Below are positions 9,135 to 18,660 of a stretch of 64,000 nucleotides of DNA, one piece after another (position 1 is the stretch's first letter; the number at the start of each line of letters is the position of its first letter). The notes beneath the pieces are model-generated. The model was not told the origin of the DNA. It ran no database searches and saw only the letters and a program-made list of their open reading frames with translations. Source of the DNA: Leptospira wolffii serovar Khorat str. Khorat-H2 (lineage in GTDB: Bacteria > Spirochaetota > Leptospiria > Leptospirales > Leptospiraceae); assembly GCF_000306115.2 (NCBI RefSeq), contig NZ_AKWX02000004.1, positions 413,501 to 477,500 on the forward strand. Direction: 5' to 3'. A program made the position numbers and the translations under genes.

Positions 9135-10877
9135 TCATCCCTCTAGGTGTTTGCTGAATAAGAAGGCTTCGATCGCGTCGTAGTCTTCGTTCTCCGAGAG
9201 TTCCATCACCTTTTTCACCAAATAGGTCGCCTGTTTCAGTCCGACGGATCCTAAAATATTCCGGATGGACGCGACGAAAGGTAGGGCCACGGATAATTCC
9301 CGAAATCCCAGACCGAATAATAAAATCGTAAAGTTAGTATCCGAAGCGATTTCTCCGCAGATACTCAAGGGCTTCTCGTATTTCCAAGCGGTATCCACGA
9401 TTTGTGCGAGAGTTCTTAGAAAGGAAATATGGAAAGGATTGTAGAGATTGGAAACGTTCACGTTGTTTCTATCCACTGCCATCAGATATTGGAGAAGGTC
9501 GTTTGTTCCTACGGAAAAGAAATCCACTTCCCGAGCTAACACGTCCATGGAGGAAACCGCAGAGGGAGTCTCCACCATGACTCCGATTTTGATCTTTTTG
9601 TTGAATTTCTCTTTTTGAACGGAGAGCTCTTTTTTGCAATCCTCCAGTAATTCCTTGGTCTTGCGAATTTCCACAAGGCCCGTGACCATAGGGAGAAGGA
9701 TACTTAAGTTTCCGTAGGCGGAAGCTCTGAGTATTGCGGTCAATTGTTCCTTGAACCATTCGGGATTTTGGAGACTATAACGGATTCCCCGGTTTCCTAG
9801 AAAAGGATTCTCCTCGAATTCTCCCGTGGAAAACTTATCCGCTCCAATATCGAAGGTGCGTATATAAACCGGATTCGGATCCATGCCTTCCGCGATCCGT
9901 TTGTACGCCAGATATTGTTCCTCACCGGAAACGTTTTTGTCCTGGTATTTCAAAAACAAGGATTCGGATCGGAATAAACCGACTCCGTCTACGTCCGCTT
10001 TCTTTGCGATATCGCAATCCGTGTCCGATTCCAGATTGCATTTTAAGCGGATGCGAATTCCGTCCTTACTGACCGCCTTTTTTTTCTTGGGAGATTTTTG
10101 CTCCGTATTGATGGGGGAGGAGGCGCCGTAATATTTCACCTCTTCGATGGTCGGGTTCCGTACCATCTGTCCGGTATCCGCATCCAAAAAAACGTATTCG
10201 AAGTCGTTTACGTTTCTATAAAATTCCTTTAGGCCGACAACGGTAGGTATTCCGTAGTTTCTGGCAAGAATGGCCATATGACCTGTTTTGCCTCCTAGGT
10301 CCGTGGCGATTCCGCGGATACGGGTCTTGTCCATCAGAATCATTTGGGACGGGGTGAGCTGCCTTGCGATGAGTATTACGTCTTCGGATTGATCCGCTAG
10401 AAAGGAGACTTCTTCCTTTTTATCCAGAAGGTTCTCTAAAATACGGTTGGAGATGTCCTGAAAATGATCCGACCTTTCCCGAAAGAACGGATTGTCGAGC
10501 CTTGCGAATTTGTCCGTAAGTTCGTTGATGGTATTCTGTACGGCTAGAAATGCATTTTCATTATATTCTAAAATTCTTTCCTTATACGAATCCTGTAAAC
10601 CTGGGTCCTCGGTGATGGTCACCTGCGTTTCCAGTATTTCTTTCAGCTCCTTATCTTCGGGACGGGCCTTGAGTTGGACTAAAATTCCCTTTAATTCGAT
10701 TTTGGAGGATTCCAGAGCTTTGGCGAGTTTGGCTAATTCCTCTTTTTTTTGGGAGTCGTGGATATAGGCTCCGTGGGCCAAATGCCTTCTTTTGGTTCCG
10801 ACTTTGACCGCACGGCCGTAAAATCTGCCGGGAAAAGCTACAATTCCCTGGTAAGTGATTCTTTTTCCGCCGTTCAT
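9135..10877 (-). CDS. ptsI: phosphoenolpyruvate-protein phosphotransferase (PTS enzyme I)
   Basis: A 580-residue enzyme I, full length for the family. It takes phosphate from PEP onto a histidine and passes it to HPr. The active histidine is His200 in DLGGKTGHMAILARN. The PEP-binding barrel shows LFRSESLFL, VYIRTFDIGADK, GVMVETPSAV, FFSVGTNDLLQYLMAVDR and the active Cys in ICGEIASD. There is no N-terminal GAF domain, so it is not PtsP. No HPr or sugar permease lies nearby. Leptospira PTS is generally thought to act in regulation rather than sugar uptake; this is established background, not shown here. Palindromes lie in the 130 bases upstream. Confidence 0.93.
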   Translation of the reverse strand: MNGGKRITYQGIVAFPGRFYGRAVKVGTKRRHLAHGAYIHDSQKKEELAKLAKALESSKIELKGILVQLKARPEDKELKEILETQVTITEDPGLQDSYKERILEYNENAFLAVQNTINELTDKFARLDNPFFRERSDHFQDISNRILENLLDKKEEVSFLADQSEDVILIARQLTPSQMILMDKTRIRGIATDLGGKTGHMAILARNYGIPTVVGLKEFYRNVNDFEYVFLDADTGQMVRNPTIEEVKYYGASSPINTEQKSPKKKKAVSKDGIRIRLKCNLESDTDCDIAKKADVDGVGLFRSESLFLKYQDKNVSGEEQYLAYKRIAEGMDPNPVYIRTFDIGADKFSTGEFEENPFLGNRGIRYSLQNPEWFKEQLTAILRASAYGNLSILLPMVTGLVEIRKTKELLEDCKKELSVQKEKFNKKIKIGVMVETPSAVSSMDVLAREVDFFSVGTNDLLQYLMAVDRNNVNVSNLYNPFHISFLRTLAQIVDTAWKYEKPLSICGEIASDTNFTILLFGLGFRELSVALPFVASIRNILGSVGLKQATYLVKKVMELSENEDYDAIEAFLFSKHLEG

Positions 10878-10932
10878 GGAGTTTCTGTCCGCAACCCGGG
10901 GTAGAGATATCTGGAGAATCTGGAATCGACAA

Positions 10933-10963
10933 GTCTTTTATAAAGACCGGGCACCCTAGGGTG
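10933..10963. promoter_or_regulatory. two inverted repeats upstream of ptsI
   Basis: GTCTTT-TAT-AAAGAC (10933-10947) and a perfect 12-bp palindrome CACCCTAGGGTG (10952-10963) lie back to back, 56-86 bases upstream of the ptsI start. They are too short and close to be a normal terminator pair and may be a protein-binding site. Confidence 0.4.
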
Positions 10964-10976
10964 GGAAAGGAACGGC

Positions 10977-10998
10977 GAGGAAGGAGAATTCCTTCCTC
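10977..10998 (-). terminator. hairpin downstream of lpxC
   Basis: A perfect 9-bp stem GAGGAAGGA / TCCTTCCTC with a 4-base loop, 10 bases beyond the lpxC stop on the minus strand. There is no strong U-tract after it, so it may be an RNA-stabilising 3' hairpin or a weak terminator. Confidence 0.55.
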
Positions 10999-11007
10999 CT
11001 GGGGGGA

Positions 11008-11913
11008 TTAAACCGCAGCGGTCTTTCTTTTGAAAAGAGGAATACGACGGCTTTTGTATTTGCCCAGTTCGTTTCCTGTCTCGGAACTCATTACGAGTTT
11101 GGCCATGGAAATATCCAGTGCGTGGCCCGCCTTAGAAGCCAGGTAATGCCCGATTATAGGCCGACCGGCGATAGAAAGGTCTCCGACTAAATCCAGGATT
11201 TTGTGTCGGACGCATTCGTTTTCATAGCGAAGGGATTCGTTCAGGTATCCGTCCTGTGTAAGAACGATCGCGTTGTCCAAAGATCCTCCCATTGCCAGAC
11301 CTCTTGCTTGGAGAGCTTCTACGTCTTTTAGGAAACCGAAGGTTCTAGCGGGAAGGATCTCCTCCTTGAGAATATTGCGGTCCAGATTGATTGTGATGTT
11401 TTGGCCCTTGAGAAGAGGGTGGGGGAAATCGATTGTATAGGTGACTTTCCATTGTTCGGAAGGAAGTATGACAAGGTATTTGTCCCCGTCTACAACCCAC
11501 ATAGGGTTTTTAACGTAGATCGGTTCGATTCTATCCTCGAATTCCGTATATCCGGTGGATTCGAAGGCTTCTAAGAAGGGGAGGGAAGATCCGTCCATAA
11601 TGGGAACTTCTACGGAATCGATCTCCAGGATCATATCCGTGATTCCCACTGAGAAAACGGCCGCCATTAAGTGCTCCACCGTTTGGACTCGATGGAGTCC
11701 GTCTCCCAAGGTGGTGGCATTACTCGTATCCACCACGTTACTCAACTCGACGGGAATGGAGGCCTTATCCTCTCCTTTTCGATATTCGAAAACGATCCCG
11801 GTTCCGGCGGGAGCCGGGTGGGCGATCAGATTTACTTCTTTACCGGAATGTAGTCCTATTCCCTTAATTCTAACCGTTTCTTTAAGCGTCTTTTTGTATT
11901 CTGTAGGATTCAT
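11008..11913 (-). CDS. lpxC: UDP-3-O-acyl-N-acetylglucosamine deacetylase
   Basis: A 301-residue zinc deacetylase catalysing the committed step of lipid A synthesis in the cytoplasm. With the start at 11913, the catalytic residues fall at Glu80, His81, His237, Asp241 and His264, matching the E. coli numbering (78, 79, 238, 242, 265) almost exactly. This start also has a TAGGAAA ribosome site 4 bases upstream. The frame stays open for 48 more codons upstream, but that extension is unlike LpxC. Motifs: VEHLMAAV, HKILDLVGDL, KAGHALD. It stands alone, with an upstream long hairpin (12130-12174) separating it from the dehydrogenase gene. Confidence 0.95.
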   Translation of the reverse strand: MNPTEYKKTLKETVRIKGIGLHSGKEVNLIAHPAPAGTGIVFEYRKGEDKASIPVELSNVVDTSNATTLGDGLHRVQTVEHLMAAVFSVGITDMILEIDSVEVPIMDGSSLPFLEAFESTGYTEFEDRIEPIYVKNPMWVVDGDKYLVILPSEQWKVTYTIDFPHPLLKGQNITINLDRNILKEEILPARTFGFLKDVEALQARGLAMGGSLDNAIVLTQDGYLNESLRYENECVRHKILDLVGDLSIAGRPIIGHYLASKAGHALDISMAKLVMSSETGNELGKYKSRRIPLFKRKTAAV

Positions 11914-12129
11914 TTGTTTCCTATTAGCCGAACCCGCTAGGGATTCGGTTCCGTTCTCGCTTTGCATCTGGTCTATTCTTCTTTGACGGGGTTTCGGCCC
12001 GAAAAAAAATAGCCCTTTAGGATTATAGAAGCAACATTCATGCCAGGTGCAGTGCAAAAAATCGAATTTATACGGGGCTTATCCCTGGTTTCCGAGGAAA
12101 CTAGACATAATAAGAAAGAAATTTCTGTA

Positions 12130-12174
12130 CTTCTGTCTCTTTTTTACAACAGCGTTGTTTTGGAGAGACAGAAG
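12130..12174. terminator. long two-part hairpin between the SDR gene and lpxC
   Basis: An 11-bp perfect stem, CTTCTGTCTCT (12130-12140) with AGAGACAGAAG (12164-12174), encloses an inner ACAAC-AGC-GTTGT hairpin. It starts 8 bases past the SDR stop on the minus strand and about 215 bases before lpxC. Without a U-tract it could be a terminator, a processing site or a leader structure. Confidence 0.45.
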
Positions 12175-12181
12175 CCCTTCC

Positions 12182-12841
12182 TTACCATGGTAATTCTTCC
12201 CCGCTTTGATGGAAGAATCTTCCGGACCTTTCTTTATTTAGATTTTCGATCTGAGATATGAGTCCTGCGGCCGCTTCTTGGGGGGAAATTCCCTGCCTAC
12301 CGGTCATTTCTGTCGCAACCATTCCTGGATGGAAGATGCCCACCCAGATTTTTCGAGGAGCTAGGTCTCGGGCCAGGGAAACTGCTCCCGCATTCAAAGC
12401 CGCCTTGGACATTCTATAGCCGTAATAGGCTCCCGAATGATTGTCCGCTATGGAGCCCATTCTGCTTGTGAGAAATACGATCTTTCCTCCCGTTTCCATC
12501 TTGGGAAGAAGGGTACGAGTGAGTTGTAAGGGGCCGACCGCATTCACTAAAATCTGGGTTTCCACTTCCGTGAAATCCACACTTTCCCAATTGTCCGGGA
12601 TTAGTATGCCTGCATTATTTACGAGAAGGTCGAGCTTGGTTCCGCTTAAGAATCTGGATAAGGATTCGAAGCTTTGGGGTTGGCTTAAATCTAGTCCTTC
12701 GAAAATTTTCACTCCTAATCTGCGTAAGGATTCGGAGGCCTTACGGCAGGCGGCGATTACCGAATATTTTTTTTCGGAGAATTGGACTGCGAGCTCCAAA
12801 CCGATTCCGCGATTTGCGCCGGTGATCAAAACATGTTTCAT
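12182..12841 (-). CDS. short-chain dehydrogenase/reductase (SDR)
   Basis: A 219-residue classical SDR. It has the nucleotide-binding motif TGANRGIG (residues 7-14), the structural NNAGI motif, and the catalytic YYGYRMSKAA (Tyr and Lys spaced YxxxK). SDRs perform NAD(P)-linked oxidoreduction of carbonyls or alcohols; the substrate is unknown. It is shorter than the usual 250 residues because the C-terminal part is reduced, like carbonyl-reductase/C-factor type SDRs. It is divergent from the TIGR00266 cluster with 95 bases between. Confidence 0.88.
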   Translation of the reverse strand: MKHVLITGANRGIGLELAVQFSEKKYSVIAACRKASESLRRLGVKIFEGLDLSQPQSFESLSRFLSGTKLDLLVNNAGILIPDNWESVDFTEVETQILVNAVGPLQLTRTLLPKMETGGKIVFLTSRMGSIADNHSGAYYGYRMSKAALNAGAVSLARDLAPRKIWVGIFHPGMVATEMTGRQGISPQEAAAGLISQIENLNKERSGRFFHQSGEELPW

Positions 12842-12936
12842 ACAAAATCGTTACTAGGAAGTTTCTTAAATAGAATGAGGTAAAATTCTTTTAGGAATCG
12901 GATTGACGGAAGAATAAAATAAAACATTCTTCCTGC

Positions 12937-13602
12937 ATGCAATACCAGATTACTCATAAGCCTTCATTCTCCTTATTGAAACTTCGGTTGGGACCGGGTC
13001 AATCCATTAAATCGGAAGCGGGAGCCATGGTATATATGAGTTCCCGGATGCAGGTGGAAACGAAAATGGGGAGCGGCTTTCTTTCCGCTCTCGGGAGAAA
13101 ATTCTTCGGAGGAGAATCCTTCTTTTTTAATACTTACACCGCTCCCGCGGAAGGAGGAGAGATCGGAATCGCTCCGGACTTGCCCGGTGATATCGTAGAG
13201 TTGGATCTGAACGGTAAAAGCATTTTCGTACAATCGGGTTCTTATCTGGCTTCCGATTCCGGTATACAAGTGAAATCCAAATTCGGAGGACTTCGCTCTC
13301 TTCTAGGAGGCGAAGGATTGTTTTTACTCGAAGTTTTCGGAACCGGTAGAGTATTCCTAAGTTCCTACGGTTCCATCGTTCCCATTCGGGTAGAAGGAGC
13401 TTACACAGTGGATACTGGGCATATCGTTGCCTTCGAAAATTCTCTTCAGTTTTCGGTAGGCAAGGCAGGCGGAAGTTGGAAATCCACTTTCTTTAGCGGA
13501 GAAGGTTTGGTAGCGAATTTCAACGGGCAGGGAACGATTTGGATACAGAGCAGAGTCCCGTCCGGTTTCATCGGCTGGCTGACCAGGCTTCTGCCTCATT
13601 GA
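12937..13602 (+). CDS. TIGR00266/AIM24 family protein, copy 1
   Basis: A 221-residue member of the TIGR00266 (AIM24-like) family, all-beta proteins of unknown biochemical role. Hallmarks visible: SIKSEAGAMVYMSSRM near residue 30, GGESFFFNTY around residue 60, the LPGDIVELDL turn, and VDTGHIVAFE around residue 155. No signal peptide. First of three tandem copies on the plus strand, 28 bases ahead of copy 2. No clear ribosome site precedes its ATG, whereas the next two copies have one. Function not proposed. Confidence 0.88.
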   Translation: MQYQITHKPSFSLLKLRLGPGQSIKSEAGAMVYMSSRMQVETKMGSGFLSALGRKFFGGESFFFNTYTAPAEGGEIGIAPDLPGDIVELDLNGKSIFVQSGSYLASDSGIQVKSKFGGLRSLLGGEGLFLLEVFGTGRVFLSSYGSIVPIRVEGAYTVDTGHIVAFENSLQFSVGKAGGSWKSTFFSGEGLVANFNGQGTIWIQSRVPSGFIGWLTRLLPH

Positions 13603-13630
13603 TCGTATTTTTATAAAGTAAGGAAATAGA

Positions 13631-14302
13631 ATGAAGATAGAGTTATTATACAAACCTTCCTATTCCGTGGCCAAGGTAAATTTGAGCCAGGGAGAATCCA
13701 TTCAGGCGGAGTCGGGCGCCCTCATGAGTATGAGCCCGAATATTTCCATAGAAACGCACAAGGCTCAAAAAGGAGGCTTACTGAAATCCTTAAAGGCCGC
13801 TTTCTTAGGAGGAGAGTCCTTTTGGATGAATACGTTTACCGCCGATCAGGCGGGAGAGGTGCTTCTCGCGCCGACTCTTCCGGGTGATTTGGAAAAGTTG
13901 GAATTGAACGGAACGGTTTTCGTTCAATCCAGCTCTTATTTGGCGAGCGAACCTAAGATAGATATAGATACTAAATTTCAGGGTTTAAAGGGATTCTTTA
14001 GCGGGGAGTCCCTATTCTTTTTAAAACTTTCGGGAAGCGGGACCGTATTGATATCCAGTTATGGTGGAATCGAGACCTTGGATGTGGAGGACGAATTCAT
14101 AGTGGATACGGGTCATATAGTAGCCTTCCAAGAAGGGTTGAATTATGAGATCACCAAATTCGGAGGTTGGAAGTCCTTCTTCTTAGGAGGAGAAGGGTTT
14201 GTCGCGAAATTTAAGGGAAAAGGGAAACTTTGGATTCAGTCCAGAAACGTTCCTTCTCTGGGATCCTGGTTTCGGGAAGAACTTCCCCCTAAACAAAGAT
14301 AA
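13631..14302 (+). CDS. TIGR00266/AIM24 family protein, copy 2
   Basis: A 223-residue paralogue of the flanking genes. It shares SIQAESGALMSMSPNI, GGESFWMNTF, LPGDLEKLEL and VDTGHIVAFQ in the same order. An AAGGAAAT ribosome site precedes the ATG. It sits 28 bases after copy 1 and 17 before copy 3, so the three are almost certainly one transcript. Divergence between copies is high except at the Gly-rich turns, which suggests an old duplication with possible subunit specialisation. The family has no firmly established activity. Confidence 0.88.
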   Translation: MKIELLYKPSYSVAKVNLSQGESIQAESGALMSMSPNISIETHKAQKGGLLKSLKAAFLGGESFWMNTFTADQAGEVLLAPTLPGDLEKLELNGTVFVQSSSYLASEPKIDIDTKFQGLKGFFSGESLFFLKLSGSGTVLISSYGGIETLDVEDEFIVDTGHIVAFQEGLNYEITKFGGWKSFFLGGEGFVAKFKGKGKLWIQSRNVPSLGSWFREELPPKQR

Positions 14303-14319
14303 TCTATAAGGCGCAAGTT

Positions 14320-15006
14320 ATGAAATACGAAATATTAGCAAAACCTGATTTTCCAATCGTGAAGTTGGCCCTGGACTCCGGAGAATCGATCCGGGCCGAG
14401 TCCGGAGCCATGGTTGCGATGTCTCCTCAGGTAAAAATGGAGACCAAGGCGCAAGGCGGAATTTTCGAGTCCGCGAAAAGGGCGCTCTTAAGCGGCGAGT
14501 CTTTTTTCCAAAATACCTTTGTCGCGGAAGGAGGAACGGGCGAATTGTTTCTTACTTCCGCTACCCAAGGGGATATAGAATACAGAAAATTAAATAACGA
14601 AGAATTGATTCTGAGTCGAGGGGCGTATGTGGCGGGGAGCCCAGCATTGCAGATCGATAGCAAATGGGGAGGGTTCAAAGGATTTTTCTCGGGAGAAGGT
14701 TTGTTCTTCCTAAAAGTGGGAGGGACGGGGGATCTTTTCTTTTCCAGCTTCGGAGCGATACATACGGTGGATGTGGACGGAACCTATATCGTAGACACAG
14801 GCCATATAGTGGGATTCGAAGCAGGATTGGATTTCACGATCACTAAAGTAGGCGGTTTGAAATCTCTTTTTCTATCGGGAGAAGGGCTCGTCGCTCGATT
14901 CTCCGGAAAGGGAAAACTCTATATCCAAACTAGGAACCAAAGCGCCTTCGCAGCTTGGGCTGACGCTTGGAGAAGGGTCCAAAGATCCAGTTCCAGCGGA
15001 GATTGA
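14320..15006 (+). CDS. TIGR00266/AIM24 family protein, copy 3
   Basis: A 228-residue third paralogue, with SIRAESGAMVAMSPQV, SGESFFQNTF and VDTGHIVGFE. It differs from the others in a shortened beta-turn before TQGDIEY and in a Ser-rich C-terminal tail (VQRSSSSGD). An AAGG ribosome site lies about 8 bases before the ATG. A terminator follows directly, closing the three-gene unit. As for its siblings, the fold is predicted to be beta-rich and soluble; the role is unknown. Confidence 0.88.
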   Translation: MKYEILAKPDFPIVKLALDSGESIRAESGAMVAMSPQVKMETKAQGGIFESAKRALLSGESFFQNTFVAEGGTGELFLTSATQGDIEYRKLNNEELILSRGAYVAGSPALQIDSKWGGFKGFFSGEGLFFLKVGGTGDLFFSSFGAIHTVDVDGTYIVDTGHIVGFEAGLDFTITKVGGLKSLFLSGEGLVARFSGKGKLYIQTRNQSAFAAWADAWRRVQRSSSSGD

Positions 15007-15018
15007 AAATTCGGATTC

Positions 15019-15056
15019 GGCCGATTTATTTATAATCGGTCCCCTTTTCATTTTTT
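15019..15056 (+). terminator. terminator of the TIGR00266 operon
   Basis: CCGATT pairs with AATCGG around a 7-base AT loop, extended by G-T and G-C pairs, and is followed by a CCCCTTTTCATTTTTT tail. It begins 12 bases after the stop of copy 3. Confidence 0.75.
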
Positions 15057-15080
15057 AAGTCTTAGAATTTTAGCTTAAAC

Positions 15081-15824
15081 TTAAAATGTCCTTACCTTTT
15101 TGGATTCGAAGATGGATTCTATGAAGGCAAATTTGAGATGAATTAAGGATTCGGTTTCCATTCGAATCAGCTTGTGGCTTTTAGAATAAGTATATTCGTT
15201 TTTGGCCTCGGCTTTCTCGAAGAAAATTCTCTGAATCGAGAGAAATTTAGGGTAGTATTTCGTTTCGCTCGAGAGTATGGTCTTTGAAATCGGATCTACC
15301 CAAGCTGTTCCTTCCGCAGTTCCTTTGTATTCGTTTGAGTCGGAATCGACTAACTCCATTTTATAATCGAATGCTTGCGTTTCTATCCCCGAGATGACCT
15401 TTTTATTTCCGTTTCGTACTGCGTGAACGGTTTTGTCTTCGGTTCTCGCATTCAGGGTGTCGATTAATTCTTTCATTTCCTTATATTCGGCGCCGACTCT
15501 ATCTCCGTTCATTGTGCCGGAAATATACGAGTATGTCTTGGCCGGATAATTATATTGCAGAAGAGCTTGGATACGGAACTTACGATTTTCGTGGCTATGA
15601 ACCGTGATAGCATCGACAGAAAGAATATGCGAAATGCAGGCTAACTCGCACATTCTTTTCTGAGTCTCTTGCCAAAGCGGATCGACCTCTTTGTGGGAAC
15701 ATCCTATAACCAGGCAGCAGAAAACGAAAACTATGAGTGTACAGCAATTCCGTGAAAGAAATTCAAATCGATTCGAAGGAATTGGATTGGAAACTCCGAG
15801 AGAATTTATTCTAAAGAAATGCAT
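15081..15824 (-). CDS. hypothetical lipoprotein
   Basis: A 247-residue predicted lipoprotein. A hydrophobic segment of about 15 residues ends in LVIGC (Cys42), a plausible spirochaete lipobox; the 25 residues before it are unusually long and polar for a signal peptide, and no internal ATG offers a shorter start. The mature region alternates beta-like stretches (TYSYISGTMNGDRV, TILSSETKYYPKF), reminiscent of LolA/LppX-type lipoprotein carriers, but that is only a visual impression. Convergent with the TIGR00266 operon. Family not recognised. Confidence 0.65.
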   Translation of the reverse strand: MHFFRINSLGVSNPIPSNRFEFLSRNCCTLIVFVFCCLVIGCSHKEVDPLWQETQKRMCELACISHILSVDAITVHSHENRKFRIQALLQYNYPAKTYSYISGTMNGDRVGAEYKEMKELIDTLNARTEDKTVHAVRNGNKKVISGIETQAFDYKMELVDSDSNEYKGTAEGTAWVDPISKTILSSETKYYPKFLSIQRIFFEKAEAKNEYTYSKSHKLIRMETESLIHLKFAFIESIFESKKVRTF

Positions 15825-15932
15825 ATAGGATTCTTAAGATCTGTTACCGGATTTTGTTTTTCGATATTTTTCTGAAGATTGTTCAGAAGGCATCCGAGGC
15901 AAAGCTTCGGCGCCTTCTGTTCTACAAGTTTT

Positions 15933-17264
<1,332 letters not shown>

Positions 17265-17361
17265 CTTAACGACAGACTGCTCGGAGGGTAAGTTTTGGCA
17301 GCAAGTTTTTGGCTTTTTCCCGTTGACTATGGATTTTAGAGAGCTAGATTTCTTCCTCAGA

Positions 17362-18573
17362 ATGCCTCGTTCCTATCTTCGTTTCTCCATTCTCATTCTA
17401 TTCTTCTTCTACTTTGTTTTCTCAGGTCCGATCGATTCCAAGTCTGCGAAAAAGAAAGCTGCCTCCGTACCTTCCAAAAAGGCCCAGACTTGGCGAGATA
17501 TTGAATACAATTTGGTGGCAGGTCCCTATAAGGAACCTACGGATCTGCAATTTCGTCCGGATGAGCCCGAGACTCTGGTCGTTTTGGAAAAAAGAGGAAG
17601 GATCTATAGTCGGAATCTAAAAACCCAGGAGGCTAGGCTCGTTGCAGACTTCACAGGCTCCGTTGAGACTAGATCGGAAGAAGGACTTCTAGGGTTGGCC
17701 TTCCATCCTAAATTCTCCGAAAACAAGCTATTTTATGTGAATGCGGTCTCCAAGGAATCCGGCAAGGACCAGACTCTGATTTTAGAATTTCGTTGGGAAG
17801 AAGGGAAGACTCTCTCTTGGTCCGACCGAAAGCGGATTCTACTCAGAGTAGATCAGCCTTATTCCAATCATAATGCGGGACAATTGAGTTTCGGTCCGGA
17901 CGAAAAACTGTATATCGGATTCGGAGACGGCGGAGCGGGAGGGGACCCTTACCGGCATGGGCAAAACACCTCCACCTTCTTATCCACTCTTATCCGGATC
18001 GAACCCAATATGGAAGCCGAGGCGCCTCCGTATAAAATTCCTTCCGACAATCCGTTCCGGGAAAAGGTGGGATTTCTACCTGAAATCTGGGCCTACGGTT
18101 TCCGAAATCCTTGGAGATTCTCTTTCGATTCCAAAACTGGAAATTTATTTCTGGCCGATGTGGGTCAGGATACCTGGGAAGAAGTGGATCTGGTTTCGAA
18201 GGGAGGAAACTACGGATGGAGCGTTATGGAAGCTTCTCATTGCTTTCGTCCGGAAAAAGACTGTGAAAAGAAGGGACTCCGAGACCCGGTTTTGGAATAC
18301 GGAAGGGATCTGGGGAGATCCGTCACCGGCGGATACGTATATCGGGGAAAAAATTATCCCATTTTGGAGGGATGGTACATTTTTGGGGATTTTGTTTCCG
18401 GAAATATCCTAGGAGCAAGGCTGGAACCGGGAAAAATCAACTCGCCCAGAGTTCTATTCAAGACTTCTTTCCAAATTAGCACATTTGGCTCGGATCGGGC
18501 GGGAGAGCTATATTTTGCCGATTTTAGTTCAGGAAATATCTTCCGTTTTGGAAAAAAAATTGAAATAAATTGA
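17362..18573 (+). CDS. secreted PQQ-type sugar dehydrogenase (glucose/sorbosone dehydrogenase family)
   Basis: A 403-residue beta-propeller protein of the soluble aldose sugar dehydrogenase type. Signatures: GLLGLAFHPKF, the catalytic and Ca/PQQ region NHNAGQLSFGPDEKLYIGFG, then GDGGAGGDP, and EIWAYGFRNPWRFSFD. Known members oxidise sugars in the periplasm using PQQ. The start at 17362 gives a clean signal peptide (MPRSYLRFSILILFFFYFVFS); an in-frame ATG at 17329 is an alternative. No strong ribosome site is visible for either. Whether this organism makes PQQ cannot be told from the window. Confidence 0.85.
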   Translation: MPRSYLRFSILILFFFYFVFSGPIDSKSAKKKAASVPSKKAQTWRDIEYNLVAGPYKEPTDLQFRPDEPETLVVLEKRGRIYSRNLKTQEARLVADFTGSVETRSEEGLLGLAFHPKFSENKLFYVNAVSKESGKDQTLILEFRWEEGKTLSWSDRKRILLRVDQPYSNHNAGQLSFGPDEKLYIGFGDGGAGGDPYRHGQNTSTFLSTLIRIEPNMEAEAPPYKIPSDNPFREKVGFLPEIWAYGFRNPWRFSFDSKTGNLFLADVGQDTWEEVDLVSKGGNYGWSVMEASHCFRPEKDCEKKGLRDPVLEYGRDLGRSVTGGYVYRGKNYPILEGWYIFGDFVSGNILGARLEPGKINSPRVLFKTSFQISTFGSDRAGELYFADFSSGNIFRFGKKIEIN

Positions 18574-18630
18574 AAATCCTAAATCTATAGGTGTTAACCC
18601 AATGTAGATCGGACTGCCTCCACCGCGGTA

Positions 18631-18648
18631 TCGATCAATCTCGATCAA
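18631..18648 (+). repeat. two direct repeats before the FecR-lipoprotein gene
   Basis: TCGATCAA occurs at 18631-18638 and 18641-18648, exactly one helical turn apart, just before the ribosome site (AAGGATAGGGG) and ATG of the gene at 18661. It could be a regulator site, or chance. Confidence 0.35.
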
Positions 18649-18660
18649 AAGGATAGGGGT

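Noticed and set aside
12937..15006. The three TIGR00266 genes read as a single repeat or phase-variable cassette
   Set aside because: They are diverged separate genes with their own start codons and spacing; no identical DNA repeat is seen.
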